This document shows, piece after piece, positions 53,633-62,846 of a stretch of DNA of 64,000 bases. Both the position numbers and the translations under genes were made by a program. Each line of letters begins with the position of its first letter. Within the stretch, counting starts at the first letter, position 1. The notes below the pieces were generated by a model that did not search any database, was not told the origin of the DNA, and was given only the letters and a program-made list of their open reading frames with translations. The stretch lies in assembly GCF_007989085.1 (NCBI RefSeq), contig NZ_BJVJ01000003.1, forward strand, positions 124,001 to 188,000, in the 5' to 3' direction. The stretch is from Pseudonocardia sulfidoxydans NBRC 16205. Its GTDB lineage: Bacteria > Actinomycetota > Actinomycetes > Mycobacteriales > Pseudonocardiaceae.

Positions 53633-54295
53633 TCAGCACGGCGGCAGGGGGCGGCCGCAGGCTTGCTCGAGCTGGAGGAGGTCGAGGGCCGGGTGGCCCA
53701 GGGGGCTCGGGGCGTCGCGGCGGGTGCAGAGGCCGTCGAGCACGATCCGCAGGTAGCGGCGCCAGACCTGCGGGTCGGCGGCCTCGGTGAACGCCGCGAC
53801 CTGGGTGAGCATGACCTGCAGCGGGGCGAAGTCGGTCAGCGCGAAGTCGGGGCGCAGCACCCCGGCCTCGACCGCCCGGCACACACCCTGCTGCACGAGC
53901 GGCAGGAGCTCGGCCCGCCGCTCGCGGAACGACTCGTGGTCGCCGACCGCCCCGAAGATCACGTCCTTGAGGCCGCGGTCCTCGATCTGCATCGCGATCA
54001 ACGACTCGAGGGCCGAGCACAGCCCTTCCCACGGGTCGGGGTGGGCCACGGCCTGCTCGACGGTGGCCACGACCTGGTCGAGCCGCTCCTCGAACAAAGC
54101 CGTGACCAGTGAGATCTTGTCGGGGAACCGTCGGTAGACGGTGCCGGTGCCGACGCCGGCGTGACGGGCGATCTCGTCGAGACCGGCCTCCAGGCCGCGG
54201 CGCGCGAAGACCTCGCGTGCCGCGGCCAGGACCCGTTGCCGGTTGCGCTCGGCGTCCGCGCGCAGCGGCTTCTCGGAATGTTCGGTGGCCGTCAT
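53633..54295 (-). CDS. TetR-family transcriptional regulator
   Basis: A 220-residue TetR repressor. AAREVFARRGLEAGLDEIAR and GVGTGTVYRRFPDKISLV form the DNA-binding domain. The C-terminal domain fits the TetR_C group found beside drug exporters. It follows the MFS exporter by 30 bp on the same strand, so exporter and repressor are probably one transcript with autoregulation. It ends before the family 2 inverted repeat. Confidence 0.9.
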   Translation of the reverse strand: MTATEHSEKPLRADAERNRQRVLAAAREVFARRGLEAGLDEIARHAGVGTGTVYRRFPDKISLVTALFEERLDQVVATVEQAVAHPDPWEGLCSALESLIAMQIEDRGLKDVIFGAVGDHESFRERRAELLPLVQQGVCRAVEAGVLRPDFALTDFAPLQVMLTQVAAFTEAADPQVWRRYLRIVLDGLCTRRDAPSPLGHPALDLLQLEQACGRPLPPC

Positions 54296-54325
54296 CGACT
54301 CCCGTTCCGGATCAGGGCTTCCGGG

Positions 54326-55924
54326 TCAGTGCATCATGACGGGCGCGCCGGTGCCCGCCTCGTCGTCCTCGACCGGGGCCGGCTTGCGCTTGGGCAGCAG
54401 GACCAGGGCGACGACGAACGACACGCAGACGAACGCGAACGCCCACCAGAACGTCTGGCCGAAGGAGTTGGCCTGGATCGTGGCGATCTGGGCCTTGACC
54501 TCGGGCGGCAGCGCGGCGAGCGCGGCCGGGTCGGACGTCGCACCCGCGGCGGGGCCGAAGGCGTCGGTGAACTTGTTCGTCGTGATGACGTAGAGGATCA
54601 CCGTCATCAGCGCGGTGCCGATCGAGGCGCCGACCTGCTGGGTGATGTTCAGCGTGGTGCTGGCGTTGGCGATCGAGCGGCGGCGCAGCGTCTGCAGCGC
54701 ACCGGTGAACGTCGGCATCATCGTGAAGCCCATGCCGACACCCATCGCGAACAGGGCGATGCCCAGGTGCCAGTAGGAGGTGTCGGCCTCCAGCCCGGTG
54801 AGGTACCAGAAGGAGCCGGCGATGATCGCGAGGCCGACGGGGACGATGCGCCCGACGCCGGTCCGGTCGGCGAGCTGGCCCGCGATCGGCATGACGAGCA
54901 TGGCCCCGATGCCCTGCGGGGCGAGCAGCAGGCCGGTGTCGAGCGCGGTCTCGCCGCGGACCATCTGCAGGTAGATGGGCAGCAGCAGCATGCCGCCGAA
55001 GACCGCGAGGATCATCAGGACCATCGTGGCGATCGACGCCGAGAACACCTTGTTGGCGAACAGGCGCAGGTCGATCAGCGGGTCGGGGACGCGCAGGGCG
55101 TGCCAGATGAAGCCGGCGAACAGCACCGCGCCCACGATGAGCGGGACGATGACCTGGGCGTGGCCGAGGCCATGCAGGGCGCCGTACTCGGCGAAGCCGT
55201 AGATCAGCAGCGCGAGGCCGGGGGACAGCAGGGCGAGGCCGAGGACGTCGAGCTTGCCGCGGATGGCCGAGCCGTCGCGCGGCAGGATGCGGGCCGCGAG
55301 GATGAAGCCGATGATGCCGATCGGCAGGTTGATGAAGAAGATCCAGCGCCACGAGAAGCTGTCGACGAGCCAGCCGCCGAGGATCGGGCCGCAGATGGGG
55401 CCGAGCAGCATCGGGATGCCGATGATGGCCATGACGCGGCCGACGCGGTCGGGGCCGGCGGCGCGGGTCATGATCGTCATGCCGACGGGCATCAGCATGC
55501 CGCCGCCGAGGCCCTGCAGGACCCGGAAGACGATGAGCGACGTGATGTCCCAGGCGAAGCCGGCGAGGACCGAGCCGGCGACGAACAGGACGATCGAGAT
55601 CATGTAGAGGCGCTTCGTGCCGAACCGGTCGCCCGCCCACGCGGTGAGGGGGATGACCGTGGCGAGCGCGAGGGTGTAGCCGGTGGCGATCCACTGGATC
55701 GTGGTCAGCTCGACGCCGAAGTCGCGCTGCAGGGTCGGGATCGCGACGCTGACGACGGTCACGTCGAGGATCGACATGATCGCGCCGATCACGACGACCG
55801 ACGCGATGGCGAGGACGCGACGGTCGAGCTTGTCGGCGTTCTTGCCCGTCCCCGGGGCGGCGGCAGCCGCGGGGTTCGGCGCCTCGGGCTGCGTGGCAGG
55901 CCCGGAGTCAGGGGTGGACGACAT
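54326..55924 (-). CDS. MFS exporter, DHA2 (14-TM, EmrB/QacA-like)
   Basis: A 532-residue exporter. Motifs include SILDVTVVSVAIPTLQRDF (motif D1), WAGDRFGTKRLY (motif A) and LQGLGGGMLMPVG; 14 membrane segments are expected. A charged 35-residue N-terminal tail precedes the first one. Upstream at 55934-55959, TAAGCGGA and TCTCCGGAT half-sites around ACTC could be the operator of the TetR encoded downstream, but the symmetry is weak. The likely role is efflux of a toxic compound. Confidence 0.92.
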   Translation of the reverse strand: MSSTPDSGPATQPEAPNPAAAAAPGTGKNADKLDRRVLAIASVVVIGAIMSILDVTVVSVAIPTLQRDFGVELTTIQWIATGYTLALATVIPLTAWAGDRFGTKRLYMISIVLFVAGSVLAGFAWDITSLIVFRVLQGLGGGMLMPVGMTIMTRAAGPDRVGRVMAIIGIPMLLGPICGPILGGWLVDSFSWRWIFFINLPIGIIGFILAARILPRDGSAIRGKLDVLGLALLSPGLALLIYGFAEYGALHGLGHAQVIVPLIVGAVLFAGFIWHALRVPDPLIDLRLFANKVFSASIATMVLMILAVFGGMLLLPIYLQMVRGETALDTGLLLAPQGIGAMLVMPIAGQLADRTGVGRIVPVGLAIIAGSFWYLTGLEADTSYWHLGIALFAMGVGMGFTMMPTFTGALQTLRRRSIANASTTLNITQQVGASIGTALMTVILYVITTNKFTDAFGPAAGATSDPAALAALPPEVKAQIATIQANSFGQTFWWAFAFVCVSFVVALVLLPKRKPAPVEDDEAGTGAPVMMH

Positions 55925-56011
55925 GGTCTCCTCTTAAGCGGAAGGACTCTCTCCGGATGGACCGTAGCGGGGCCGGGTGAACGAGAGCCAACGGGTTTTC
56001 GGTGGCCTCGG

Positions 56012-57601
56012 TCACGATCCGGTTGAACAGGTATCGGTCGTGGGTATCGCGTCAGGCTTTCCGGTGCCCTCGGTGGTGGCGGAGTCACGGAGGGCGACCG
56101 CGGCGACGACCGCGATCACGGCGGCGACGACCGCCGCCGCACCCGAGGTCAGCTGCAGCCCGCTCACGAACGACTCGCGGGCGGTGGCGAGCACGGCGTC
56201 GGCGGTCGGGCCGGGCAGGCCGGCCGCCACCGAGACGGCGCCGCCCAGGGTGTCGCGCGCCGCGACCGCGGCGTCGGACGGCAGCCCGGCCGGCAGGCCC
56301 GTCGCCACCCCCGCACGGTAGATCGCGGCACCGACACTTCCGAGCGCCGCGATGCCCAGCGCACCGCCCAGCTCGGCGGCGGTCTCGGAGACACCGGACG
56401 CCGCGCCCGCCTTCTGCTCCGGCGCCGAGCCGACGACCATCTCCGTGGTCAGCCCGAACACCGGGCCCATCCCGACGGACACGACCACCGACGCGACGAC
56501 GAGCACGGTCAGCCCGTCGTGGACGCCGACCAGGGTGAGCATGCCCAGCCCGGCCGCGGCGCAGCCCAGCCCGGCGGCGACGACCGTCGAGGCCCGCAGG
56601 CGCGCGACGATGCGTGGCCCGAGCTGCGACCCGAGCACGAACCCCGCCGCCGACGGCACCGACCACAGCCCCGCCTGCAGCGGCGAGAGGCCGAGTACGA
56701 GCTGCAGGTACTGCCCGATGAACAGGAAGTACCCGACCATCACGAAGATCGCGAGGAAGTTGACCAGCAGCGCGCTGCGGAACGCGCGGATACCGAACAG
56801 GCCGACGTCGAGCATCGGGTCGGTGAGCCGGCGCTGGCGACGCCACCACGCGCCGCCGACGACCGCGCCGCCGACGACGAGCGCCACCGCCGGCGCGCCC
56901 ACCCCGTCCTGGACGAGCTGCTTGAGCCCGCCCACGACCGCGAGCAGCGCGACGACCGACATGACGACACTGCGCAGGTCGAGCCGCCCGGCGCCGGGGT
57001 CGCGGTACTCGGGCAGGATGCGCGGGCCGACGACGAGCAGCGCGCCCATCACGGGCAGCGCGAGCAGGAACACCGCGCCCCACCAGAACGCCTCGAGGAC
57101 CAGCCCGCCGAGCACCGGGCCGATCGCGCTGCCCGCGGAGAACGCGCTGATCCAGACGCCGACGGCCAGCGAGCGCTGCCGCGGGTCGGTGAACATCGCG
57201 AAGATCAGCGACAGCGTCGACGGCGCCACGGTCGCCCCGGCGATGCCCAGCAGCGCGCGGCTGACGATGAGCATCTCCGGCGTCGTCGAGAAGGCGGCCA
57301 GCACCGAGACCGCGCCGAACGCGGCCGCGCCGACCAGCAGCAGCCGGCGGCGGCGGATGCGGTCACCGAGGGTGCCCATCGTGACCAGGGCGCCCGCGAC
57401 CATGAAGCCGTACACGTCGATGATCCACAGCAGCTGGGTGCTGCTCGGGCGGAGGTCCTCGGTGAGCTGCGGCACCGCGAGGTGCAGCACCGTGAGGTCC
57501 ATGACGTAGAGCAGGCAGGCCAGCGACAGTACGGCGAGACAGACCCACTCGCGACGGCCGGCGCGTCGCGGCGCCGCCGCCTGCTGCGGTGTGGTGTCCA
57601 A
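56012..57601 (-). CDS. MFS exporter, SmvA/DHA2-like
   Basis: A 529-residue 14-TM exporter from a TTG at 57601, chosen because GGAGG lies 7 bases upstream and gives LDTTPQQAAAPRR as the N-terminus. Family landmarks are LYVMDLTVLHLAVPQLTEDL, MGTLGDRIRRRRLL and GATVAPSTLSLIF. It resembles the SmvA/LfrA subgroup. It is 87 bp upstream of the other MFS gene on the same strand. An inverted repeat at 57611-57660 covers its ribosome site, which may affect translation. Confidence 0.9.
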   Translation of the reverse strand: MDTTPQQAAAPRRAGRREWVCLAVLSLACLLYVMDLTVLHLAVPQLTEDLRPSSTQLLWIIDVYGFMVAGALVTMGTLGDRIRRRRLLLVGAAAFGAVSVLAAFSTTPEMLIVSRALLGIAGATVAPSTLSLIFAMFTDPRQRSLAVGVWISAFSAGSAIGPVLGGLVLEAFWWGAVFLLALPVMGALLVVGPRILPEYRDPGAGRLDLRSVVMSVVALLAVVGGLKQLVQDGVGAPAVALVVGGAVVGGAWWRRQRRLTDPMLDVGLFGIRAFRSALLVNFLAIFVMVGYFLFIGQYLQLVLGLSPLQAGLWSVPSAAGFVLGSQLGPRIVARLRASTVVAAGLGCAAAGLGMLTLVGVHDGLTVLVVASVVVSVGMGPVFGLTTEMVVGSAPEQKAGAASGVSETAAELGGALGIAALGSVGAAIYRAGVATGLPAGLPSDAAVAARDTLGGAVSVAAGLPGPTADAVLATARESFVSGLQLTSGAAAVVAAVIAVVAAVALRDSATTEGTGKPDAIPTTDTCSTGS

Positions 57602-57610
57602 TGTCGGTCC

Positions 57611-57660
57611 TCCGGGAGCGTCGAACGCGGTCGGAGGTTGAGACGACGGCCGCTCCCGGA
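57611..57660. promoter_or_regulatory. 10-bp inverted repeat between the M24 and MFS genes
   Basis: TCCGGGAGCG (57611-57620) and CGCTCCCGGA (57651-57660) pair perfectly with a 30-base loop. In minus-strand RNA it is 26 bases after the M24 stop, and its second arm overlaps the GGAGG ribosome site of the MFS gene. It could act as a terminator or as a translational block; this is inference. Confidence 0.55.
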
Positions 57661-57686
57661 ACTCATCGCCGCGGCCGCCGCGAATG

Positions 57687-58421
57687 TCACGCGGCAGGCG
57701 GTGACGCGCGGCGCAGGTCGAGCAGCTGCTCGTAGAACCCGCCGATCTCGCGCTCCCGGTCGACCAGGTGGACCTCGAGGATCCAGTGGCAGACCTTCCC
57801 ACCCTTGTCGGTGCGGCGCATGGGATGCGGGTTCTGCGGCGCGATGTAGCTCTCGATGCGCTCCCCGTCGATCAGCTCGTGCGGGAACTCGCCGACGAGG
57901 TGGCCGCTGTGGGCGCCGCCGAACTCCCAGCCCGCCTGCTCGGCCAGCGAGCAGACGTGGGCGTACAGCTCGGCCCCGGTGATGTCGGGGTGGGTGTCGA
58001 AGTGGTCGGCGCCGGCCCGCCACACCGTCTCGAGGTCGTCGCGCAGCCGCGCCTTCACCGGGTCGCCGCCCAGGACGTAGGTGCGGCCGAAGTCGGCCTC
58101 CCACTCGGCGAAGATCGGGCCGAAGTCGAGGAAGACGATGTCGTCGTCGCCGATGGCGCGGTCGGGCGGGTTGGCCGTGAACGGGTGCAGGGTGTTGGGG
58201 CCGGAGCGGACGATCCGCTTGTGCCAGTGGCGGCTCACGCCGAACAGGTCGGCGGCGAGGTCGCGGACGCGGTCGCTGACCACCGACTCGACGACCCCGG
58301 ACTCGATCAGGCCGCGGGCGGCCACCTCGTCGAACAGCGCGACGGCCTTCTCCTCGGCGGCGACGAGCTCGGCGGCGCGCCGGTCCTCGGCGATCGGGCC
58401 GTCGGTGATGTCGGTGCGCAC
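57687..58421 (-). CDS. M24-family metallopeptidase-like protein
   Basis: A 244-residue pita-bread-fold protein related to Xaa-Pro aminopeptidase and creatinase. Metal ligand candidates are Asp in VFLDFGPIF, Asp in EADFGRTY, His in HSGHLVGEFPHEL and Glu in ILEVHLVD. The usual N-terminal domain of prolidases is missing, so it is a single-domain type that may hydrolyse another bond. The GTG at 58421 has AGGAGG at 7-base spacing. It lies 64 bp after a dehalogenase-like gene. Confidence 0.8.
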   Translation of the reverse strand: MRTDITDGPIAEDRRAAELVAAEEKAVALFDEVAARGLIESGVVESVVSDRVRDLAADLFGVSRHWHKRIVRSGPNTLHPFTANPPDRAIGDDDIVFLDFGPIFAEWEADFGRTYVLGGDPVKARLRDDLETVWRAGADHFDTHPDITGAELYAHVCSLAEQAGWEFGGAHSGHLVGEFPHELIDGERIESYIAPQNPHPMRRTDKGGKVCHWILEVHLVDREREIGGFYEQLLDLRRASPPAA

Positions 58422-58485
58422 GTGCACTCCTCCTCGGTGGTGCGGTGTCCTCGCGGCCCGGCCCAGGCCCAGGACGGCACCGAGT

Positions 58486-59187
58486 CTAGGTTGCCGGGAG
58501 CGCGAGCAGGCCCGCGACGACCTCGTCGAGACTCCGGGCGACGACGTGCGGGGTGAGCACCGTGTCGGGGACGCGGCCCTCCAACCGTAGGCACAGCCCG
58601 CCGACCAGCCCCGCCGACATCGCGCCGTGCACGTCCCACGAGTGCACCGCGACCAGCGCCGTCGCCTCCGGCGGTGAGCCGACCCGCGCACACACCCACT
58701 CGTAGACCCGCGGCGGGGGCTTGAACGAGCCCAGCTCCTCGCACGAGTGCACCCCCGCGAGCAGGTCGCCGACCCCGGCCGCGGCGAGCGCGTCGCCCGC
58801 CGCCCGGGCCGAGCCGTGGGTGAACGCGTGGGCGGGCACGCCCGCGTCGGCGAGCAGCCGGAACGCGGCGGGCACGTCCGGGTGGACGGGCAGCGTCGCG
58901 AACCCGTCGAGGACGTGCCCCACCTGGGCGTCGGTCAGGTCCGTGCCGCTGGTGCGGCGCAGCATGTCCGCGGCCACGGCCCGGAACGCCGGTGCGCCGC
59001 CGGCCAGCGTCAGTGCCATGCCGTGGTGCAGCAGCCGCGCGAAGAACAGGTCGAGGTCGGACTCCGGCCGGTCGATCTCGACGAACCGCGGGCGCAGCGC
59101 GTCGAGCTGCAGGCACGTCTCGAAGACGTCGAAGAGGACGACGCCGGGGCGACGGGGCGGCGCGGCACTCGCGGACGGGACCGGCAC
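58486..59187 (-). CDS. HAD-superfamily hydrolase, haloacid dehalogenase type II-like
   Basis: A 233-residue HAD protein. The nucleophile motif is VVLFDVFETCLQLDAL, motif II FTHGS, and the Lys and acid motifs KPPPRVYEWV and VHSWDVHGAMSAG. This DVFET pattern resembles the L-2-haloacid dehalogenase type II group, but the exact halide pocket cannot be checked by eye, so a phosphatase or other hydrolase is possible. The GTG start lies 5 bp after the CoA-transferase stop, in the same operon. Confidence 0.82.
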   Translation of the reverse strand: MPVPSASAAPPRRPGVVLFDVFETCLQLDALRPRFVEIDRPESDLDLFFARLLHHGMALTLAGGAPAFRAVAADMLRRTSGTDLTDAQVGHVLDGFATLPVHPDVPAAFRLLADAGVPAHAFTHGSARAAGDALAAAGVGDLLAGVHSCEELGSFKPPPRVYEWVCARVGSPPEATALVAVHSWDVHGAMSAGLVGGLCLRLEGRVPDTVLTPHVVARSLDEVVAGLLALPAT

Positions 59188-59192
59188 GGCGC

Positions 59193-60443
59193 TCAGATCG
59201 CGCCGGCGGCCCGCAGCTGCGCGATCCGCTCGTCGGACATCCCGCCGAAGGAGCGCAGCAGCATGTCGGTGTGCTCGCCGACCCGCGGGGCGATCCCGCG
59301 GGCGTCGGCGGGGGTGAGGCCGAGCTTGATCGGGGTGCCGAGCATCCGCAGCTCGCCGAGATCGGGGTAGTCGACGTCGACGATCATGTCGCGGGCGGCG
59401 GTGTGCGGGTCGGCGACGATCTCGTCGACGCTCTTGATGGCCGACAGCGGCACGTGGTCGGCGGCCATCTCCTCCAGCTCGGCCTTGGTGCGCCCGGCGA
59501 ACCAGCCCTCCAGCAGCGGATGGACGCGCTTCGCGTAGACGTCGGCGTCGAAGCGTTTGGCCATCGTGTCGATCTCGGGGTCGCGCGCCAGCTCCGGCTG
59601 CCCGAACATCTCGCAGGTCAGGCGCCAGAACTTGTCGGTGTAGCCACCGAAGAACACGTAGCCGTCGGCACACGGGTAGAGCTCGTAGGGCCGGACGAAG
59701 GGGTGCGCGTTGCCCAGTGGTGACGCCACCTTCTTCTCGACGGTGTAGGACACCACCGACGACTCGGTCAGGGTCATCACCGAGTCCTGCTGGGACACGT
59801 CGACCAGCTGGCCCTCGCCGGTGTGCTCGGCGTGGCGCAGCGCCGCGAGGGTGCCGATCACGGCGTACATCGTCGCCGCCATGTCGCCGATGATCGTGCC
59901 GACGCGCACGGGCGGCCGGTCGGGGTAGCCGTTCTGGGCCCACAGCCCACCGGTGGCCTGCGCGCTGTTGTCGTAGGCGGGCCGGCGCCGGTAGGGGCCG
60001 GTCTGGCCGTAGCCGGAGATCGCCGTGTACACCAGCCGCGGGTTGACCGCGCGCAGGGTGGCCTCGCCGACGCCGAGCTTGTCCATGACCCCGGCGCGGA
60101 AGTTCTCCACCAGGACGTCGGAGCGGGCCACCAGCTCGCGCAGGACCTCCTTGCCCTCGTCGGTGGACAGGTCGAGGGTCAGGCCGAGCTTGTGCCGGTT
60201 GTACTGGGCGAAGTAGGCGCTGAACCGGCCGTCGGCGTCCTCGGAGTCGCCGAGGAAGGGCGGGAAGTCGCGCGAGTAGTCGGGTTCCTTCGGGTTCTCG
60301 ATCTTGATGACGGTCGCACCGAGGTCCGCGAGGATCATCGAGCAGAAGGGGCCGGCGACGACCCTGGTGATGTCCAGGACGACCACCCCGGACAACGGCC
60401 TGCGCCCCGCGGCCGGGTCCGGATCGCCTGCGCTCCTGTCCAT
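59193..60443 (-). CDS. CaiB/BaiF-family CoA transferase (type III)
   Basis: A 416-residue type III CoA transferase, which moves CoA between acyl groups. GVVVLDITRVVAGPFCSMILADLGA opens the family (quoted in parts: GVVVLDITRVVAGPF and ADLGATVIKIE), and the catalytic Asp is expected in RPAYDNSAQATGG. The ATG at 60443 is the start. It is divergent from a GAF/PucR regulator and is the first gene of a minus-strand operon with the dehalogenase-like gene, suggesting activation of an acid during catabolism. Confidence 0.9.
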   Translation of the reverse strand: MDRSAGDPDPAAGRRPLSGVVVLDITRVVAGPFCSMILADLGATVIKIENPKEPDYSRDFPPFLGDSEDADGRFSAYFAQYNRHKLGLTLDLSTDEGKEVLRELVARSDVLVENFRAGVMDKLGVGEATLRAVNPRLVYTAISGYGQTGPYRRRPAYDNSAQATGGLWAQNGYPDRPPVRVGTIIGDMAATMYAVIGTLAALRHAEHTGEGQLVDVSQQDSVMTLTESSVVSYTVEKKVASPLGNAHPFVRPYELYPCADGYVFFGGYTDKFWRLTCEMFGQPELARDPEIDTMAKRFDADVYAKRVHPLLEGWFAGRTKAELEEMAADHVPLSAIKSVDEIVADPHTAARDMIVDVDYPDLGELRMLGTPIKLGLTPADARGIAPRVGEHTDMLLRSFGGMSDERIAQLRAAGAI

Positions 60444-60514
60444 TCCGCCTCCGCCCAGCTGACGAGTCCCACTCGACGACGGCGCAACCGTAAGGGCGGG
60501 CAGCGGGGCGGGTG

Positions 60515-60580
60515 TATGGGTGATCCGCCCATAGCTCTGCGCTCCTGCGTGGGTCCTCTGTGTCGCGGAGCACAGATGTG
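60515..60580. promoter_or_regulatory. Inverted repeats in the CoA transferase/PucR divergent promoter
   Basis: TATGGG-TGATCCG-CCCATA (60515-60533) contains ATCCGCCCA. TCTGTG-N8-CACAGA (60557-60576) follows, and CACAGATGTG (60571-60580) is the exact reverse complement of a word at 62667-62676 in the other promoter. Both motifs recur upstream of the small gene at 62847, suggesting a shared regulator. Confidence 0.6.
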
Positions 60581-60623
60581 TGTCAGATTGGGGACGGGTA
60601 CCCCCGATCGCGCGGAGGCGACG

Positions 60624-62612
60624 TTGCCACTCACCGGGACCGTCCGGACGACCGACTCGTTCCCTGGGCCGCTCACCGGGCGGGGCACCGAACACCCGCA
60701 ACGGATGTCCGTCGACGGGGTGCTGGCGCTGCTGCGGTCGATCCGCGCCGACACCGGCCCCGGGCGCGGGGTGGCGGGCCTGCTCGCCCACGAGGACCTG
60801 CCGTCCGACGTGCTCGCGACGCTCGAGGACGAGGTCCTGCGCGTGCGGGGCACGGTGACCCGGATGGCGCGGCGCGAGCACGAGCTGTCGGCGCTGTTCT
60901 CGTCGGCACGTGAGCTCGCGGAGGAACGCGAGCCGGCGCTGCTGCTGCGCCGGCTGGTGCAGCGCGCCCACGACCTGCTCGGCACCGACGTCGCCTACGT
61001 GGCGTCGTTCGAGCAGCCCAGCGGGGTGCTCGTCATCCACGAGGCCGTCGGCTCGGTGACCCCGGAGCTGATGGGGGTGCGGGTGCCGCCGGGCAAGGGG
61101 CTCGCGATGAAGGTCGCGCAGAGCCGCGCGGCGTGCCGCAGCACCCGCTACATGCAGGACCACGGCATCGAGCACGACGACGAGGTCGACGCCGTCATCG
61201 ACGGCGAGGGCATCGTGTCGATGGTGGGCGTGCCCATGCTCGCGGGCGACGACGTCGTCGGCGTGCTCGTCGCGGCGAACCGGTCGGTGCGCACGTTCTC
61301 GACGGAGGAGATCGCGCTGCTGTCGGCGTTCGCCGACCACGCCTCGGTCGTGCTGCAGACGGCCCGGCTGCTCGACGAGGCGGTCGTGTCGGCCGCGGCC
61401 GCCGAGCAGGCCTGCGCCGAGCTGACCCGCCAGACGTCGGCGATGGAACGCACCGCCGCCGTCCACTCCGAGCTGACCGCGGCGGTGCTGCGCGGCGGCA
61501 GCGCGCAGGAGGTCGCCGACATCCTCGGCGGCGTGCTGCGCCGGCGCATCACGATCCTCGACCGGCGCGGCACCCCGCTGGCCGACTCGGGTGGCCGGGC
61601 CGCCGCGGCCGCGGAGCCGCTCGAGGACGGCGAGCGCACCGGGTTCCCGGCGGCGATCCGGGCCGCGCTGCGGGAGTCGCGCCGAACCGGGCAGTGCGTG
61701 CCGTTACGCGAGGGCGCGTCCGGGCTCGCCGTCGCCGTCGTGGCGGGGGAGTCCCTGATGGGCGCGATCCTGGTCGACGACGGCGAGATCGCCCTGACCC
61801 CGGCCGACCGGCGGACCGTCGAGCGCGCCAGCCAGATCGTCGCCCTGCTGACGCTGCGTCAGGAGGCCGTCGCCGACGCCGAGGAACGCGTGCGCGGTGA
61901 GCTGGTGTCGGACCTGCTCGGTGCGCGGTCGGTGTACCGCCACGAGCTGCTGCTGCGGGCCCGTTCGCGGGGCATCCGCATCGACGAGCTGCGCACCCCC
62001 GTCGTCGTCATCGTCGATCCGGAGCACCGGCGCGCCGCGCTGCGCGCCGCCCACGACATCGTCCCGGGCGGGCTCGCGGGCGAGCACGAGGGCACCGTCG
62101 TCGTCCTGCTGTCGGAGGCGCCGGGTTCCGCGGCCGACCTCGTCCGCACCCGGCTCGCGGCGACGCTGGGCTGTCCGCTGCTCGTCGTCGCCGGGCCCGC
62201 CGGGACGCCGGAGTCGCTGGCCGACCGGTTCGACCTGGCGCGGCGCTGCGCCCGGCTGCTGGGCGCGCTCGGGCGCACCGACACGGTGGCCACCACCGAC
62301 GGTTACGCGCCCTACCTCGCACTCTTCGGCTCCGGTCGCGAGGACCTCGGGGCCTTCATCTCCCAGACCCTCGGGCCGGTCATCGACTGGGACGCCGAGC
62401 GCGGCACCGACCTCGTCGCGACGCTGCTCGGCTTCGTCGAGGCGAACGCCAGCCCGACGAGGACGGCCCGCAACCTCGGGCTGCACACCAACACCGTCCT
62501 GCAGCGCCTGGACCGCATCACGACCCTGCTCGGGGAGTCCTGGCGCGACGCCGAGCCGCTCTTCCGGATATCCATCGCCGCGCGGCTGCACCAGCTCGCC
62601 GCCGTCGTGTGA
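60624..62612 (+). CDS. GAF-domain PucR/CdaR-family transcriptional regulator
   Basis: A 662-residue activator-type regulator. Residues about 100-260 form a GAF sensor domain (AYVASFEQPSGVLVIHEAVG, VSMVGVPMLAGDDVVGVLVAANR, parts of one domain). A central GGDEF-like CdaR region follows, then the C-terminal PucR helix-turn-helix (FVEANASPTRTARNLGLHTN, NTVLQRLDRI). The TTG at 60624 is chosen for its GGAGG five bases upstream; an ATG at 60576 or 60705 is possible. It sits between the CoA-transferase operon and the carboxylase-like operon and probably controls both. Confidence 0.87.
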   Translation: MPLTGTVRTTDSFPGPLTGRGTEHPQRMSVDGVLALLRSIRADTGPGRGVAGLLAHEDLPSDVLATLEDEVLRVRGTVTRMARREHELSALFSSARELAEEREPALLLRRLVQRAHDLLGTDVAYVASFEQPSGVLVIHEAVGSVTPELMGVRVPPGKGLAMKVAQSRAACRSTRYMQDHGIEHDDEVDAVIDGEGIVSMVGVPMLAGDDVVGVLVAANRSVRTFSTEEIALLSAFADHASVVLQTARLLDEAVVSAAAAEQACAELTRQTSAMERTAAVHSELTAAVLRGGSAQEVADILGGVLRRRITILDRRGTPLADSGGRAAAAAEPLEDGERTGFPAAIRAALRESRRTGQCVPLREGASGLAVAVVAGESLMGAILVDDGEIALTPADRRTVERASQIVALLTLRQEAVADAEERVRGELVSDLLGARSVYRHELLLRARSRGIRIDELRTPVVVIVDPEHRRAALRAAHDIVPGGLAGEHEGTVVVLLSEAPGSAADLVRTRLAATLGCPLLVVAGPAGTPESLADRFDLARRCARLLGALGRTDTVATTDGYAPYLALFGSGREDLGAFISQTLGPVIDWDAERGTDLVATLLGFVEANASPTRTARNLGLHTNTVLQRLDRITTLLGESWRDAEPLFRISIAARLHQLAAVV

Positions 62613-62616
62613 ACGA

Positions 62617-62689
62617 CGATTCCCCTGGTCGGACAGCGCCATGGGGAATCGGCCCACCCCCTCCGCCACATCTGTGGTGGATCGGCCCA
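62617..62689. promoter_or_regulatory. Repeat cluster upstream of the carboxylase-like operon
   Basis: CGATTCCCC (62617-62625) and GGGGAATCG (62643-62651) form an inverted repeat just after the regulator stop; it may be a terminator or an operator. ATCGGCCCA is repeated at 62648-62656 and 62681-62689, 33 bp apart, around CCACA-TC-TGTGG (62666-62677). The same two words occur upstream of the CoA transferase gene. Confidence 0.6.
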
Positions 62690-62846
62690 TGGTCGGTTCG
62701 GTGAGCGTCGCCATATGGTCCGGCTCACACGGCGTTCTCCCTGGCACCGGACCGGCCGGGCCGATCCGACACCTGTCGGCACCGAGAGAACGACGAGTCA
62801 CCGCCCGAAGTCGACCAGGTCGAGAACACGACAACAGGAGGACGAC

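Noticed and set aside
53633-57601. A mobile resistance island of MFS and TetR genes
   Set aside because: No transposase, integrase or attachment repeats are seen and base composition appears the same as in neighbours.
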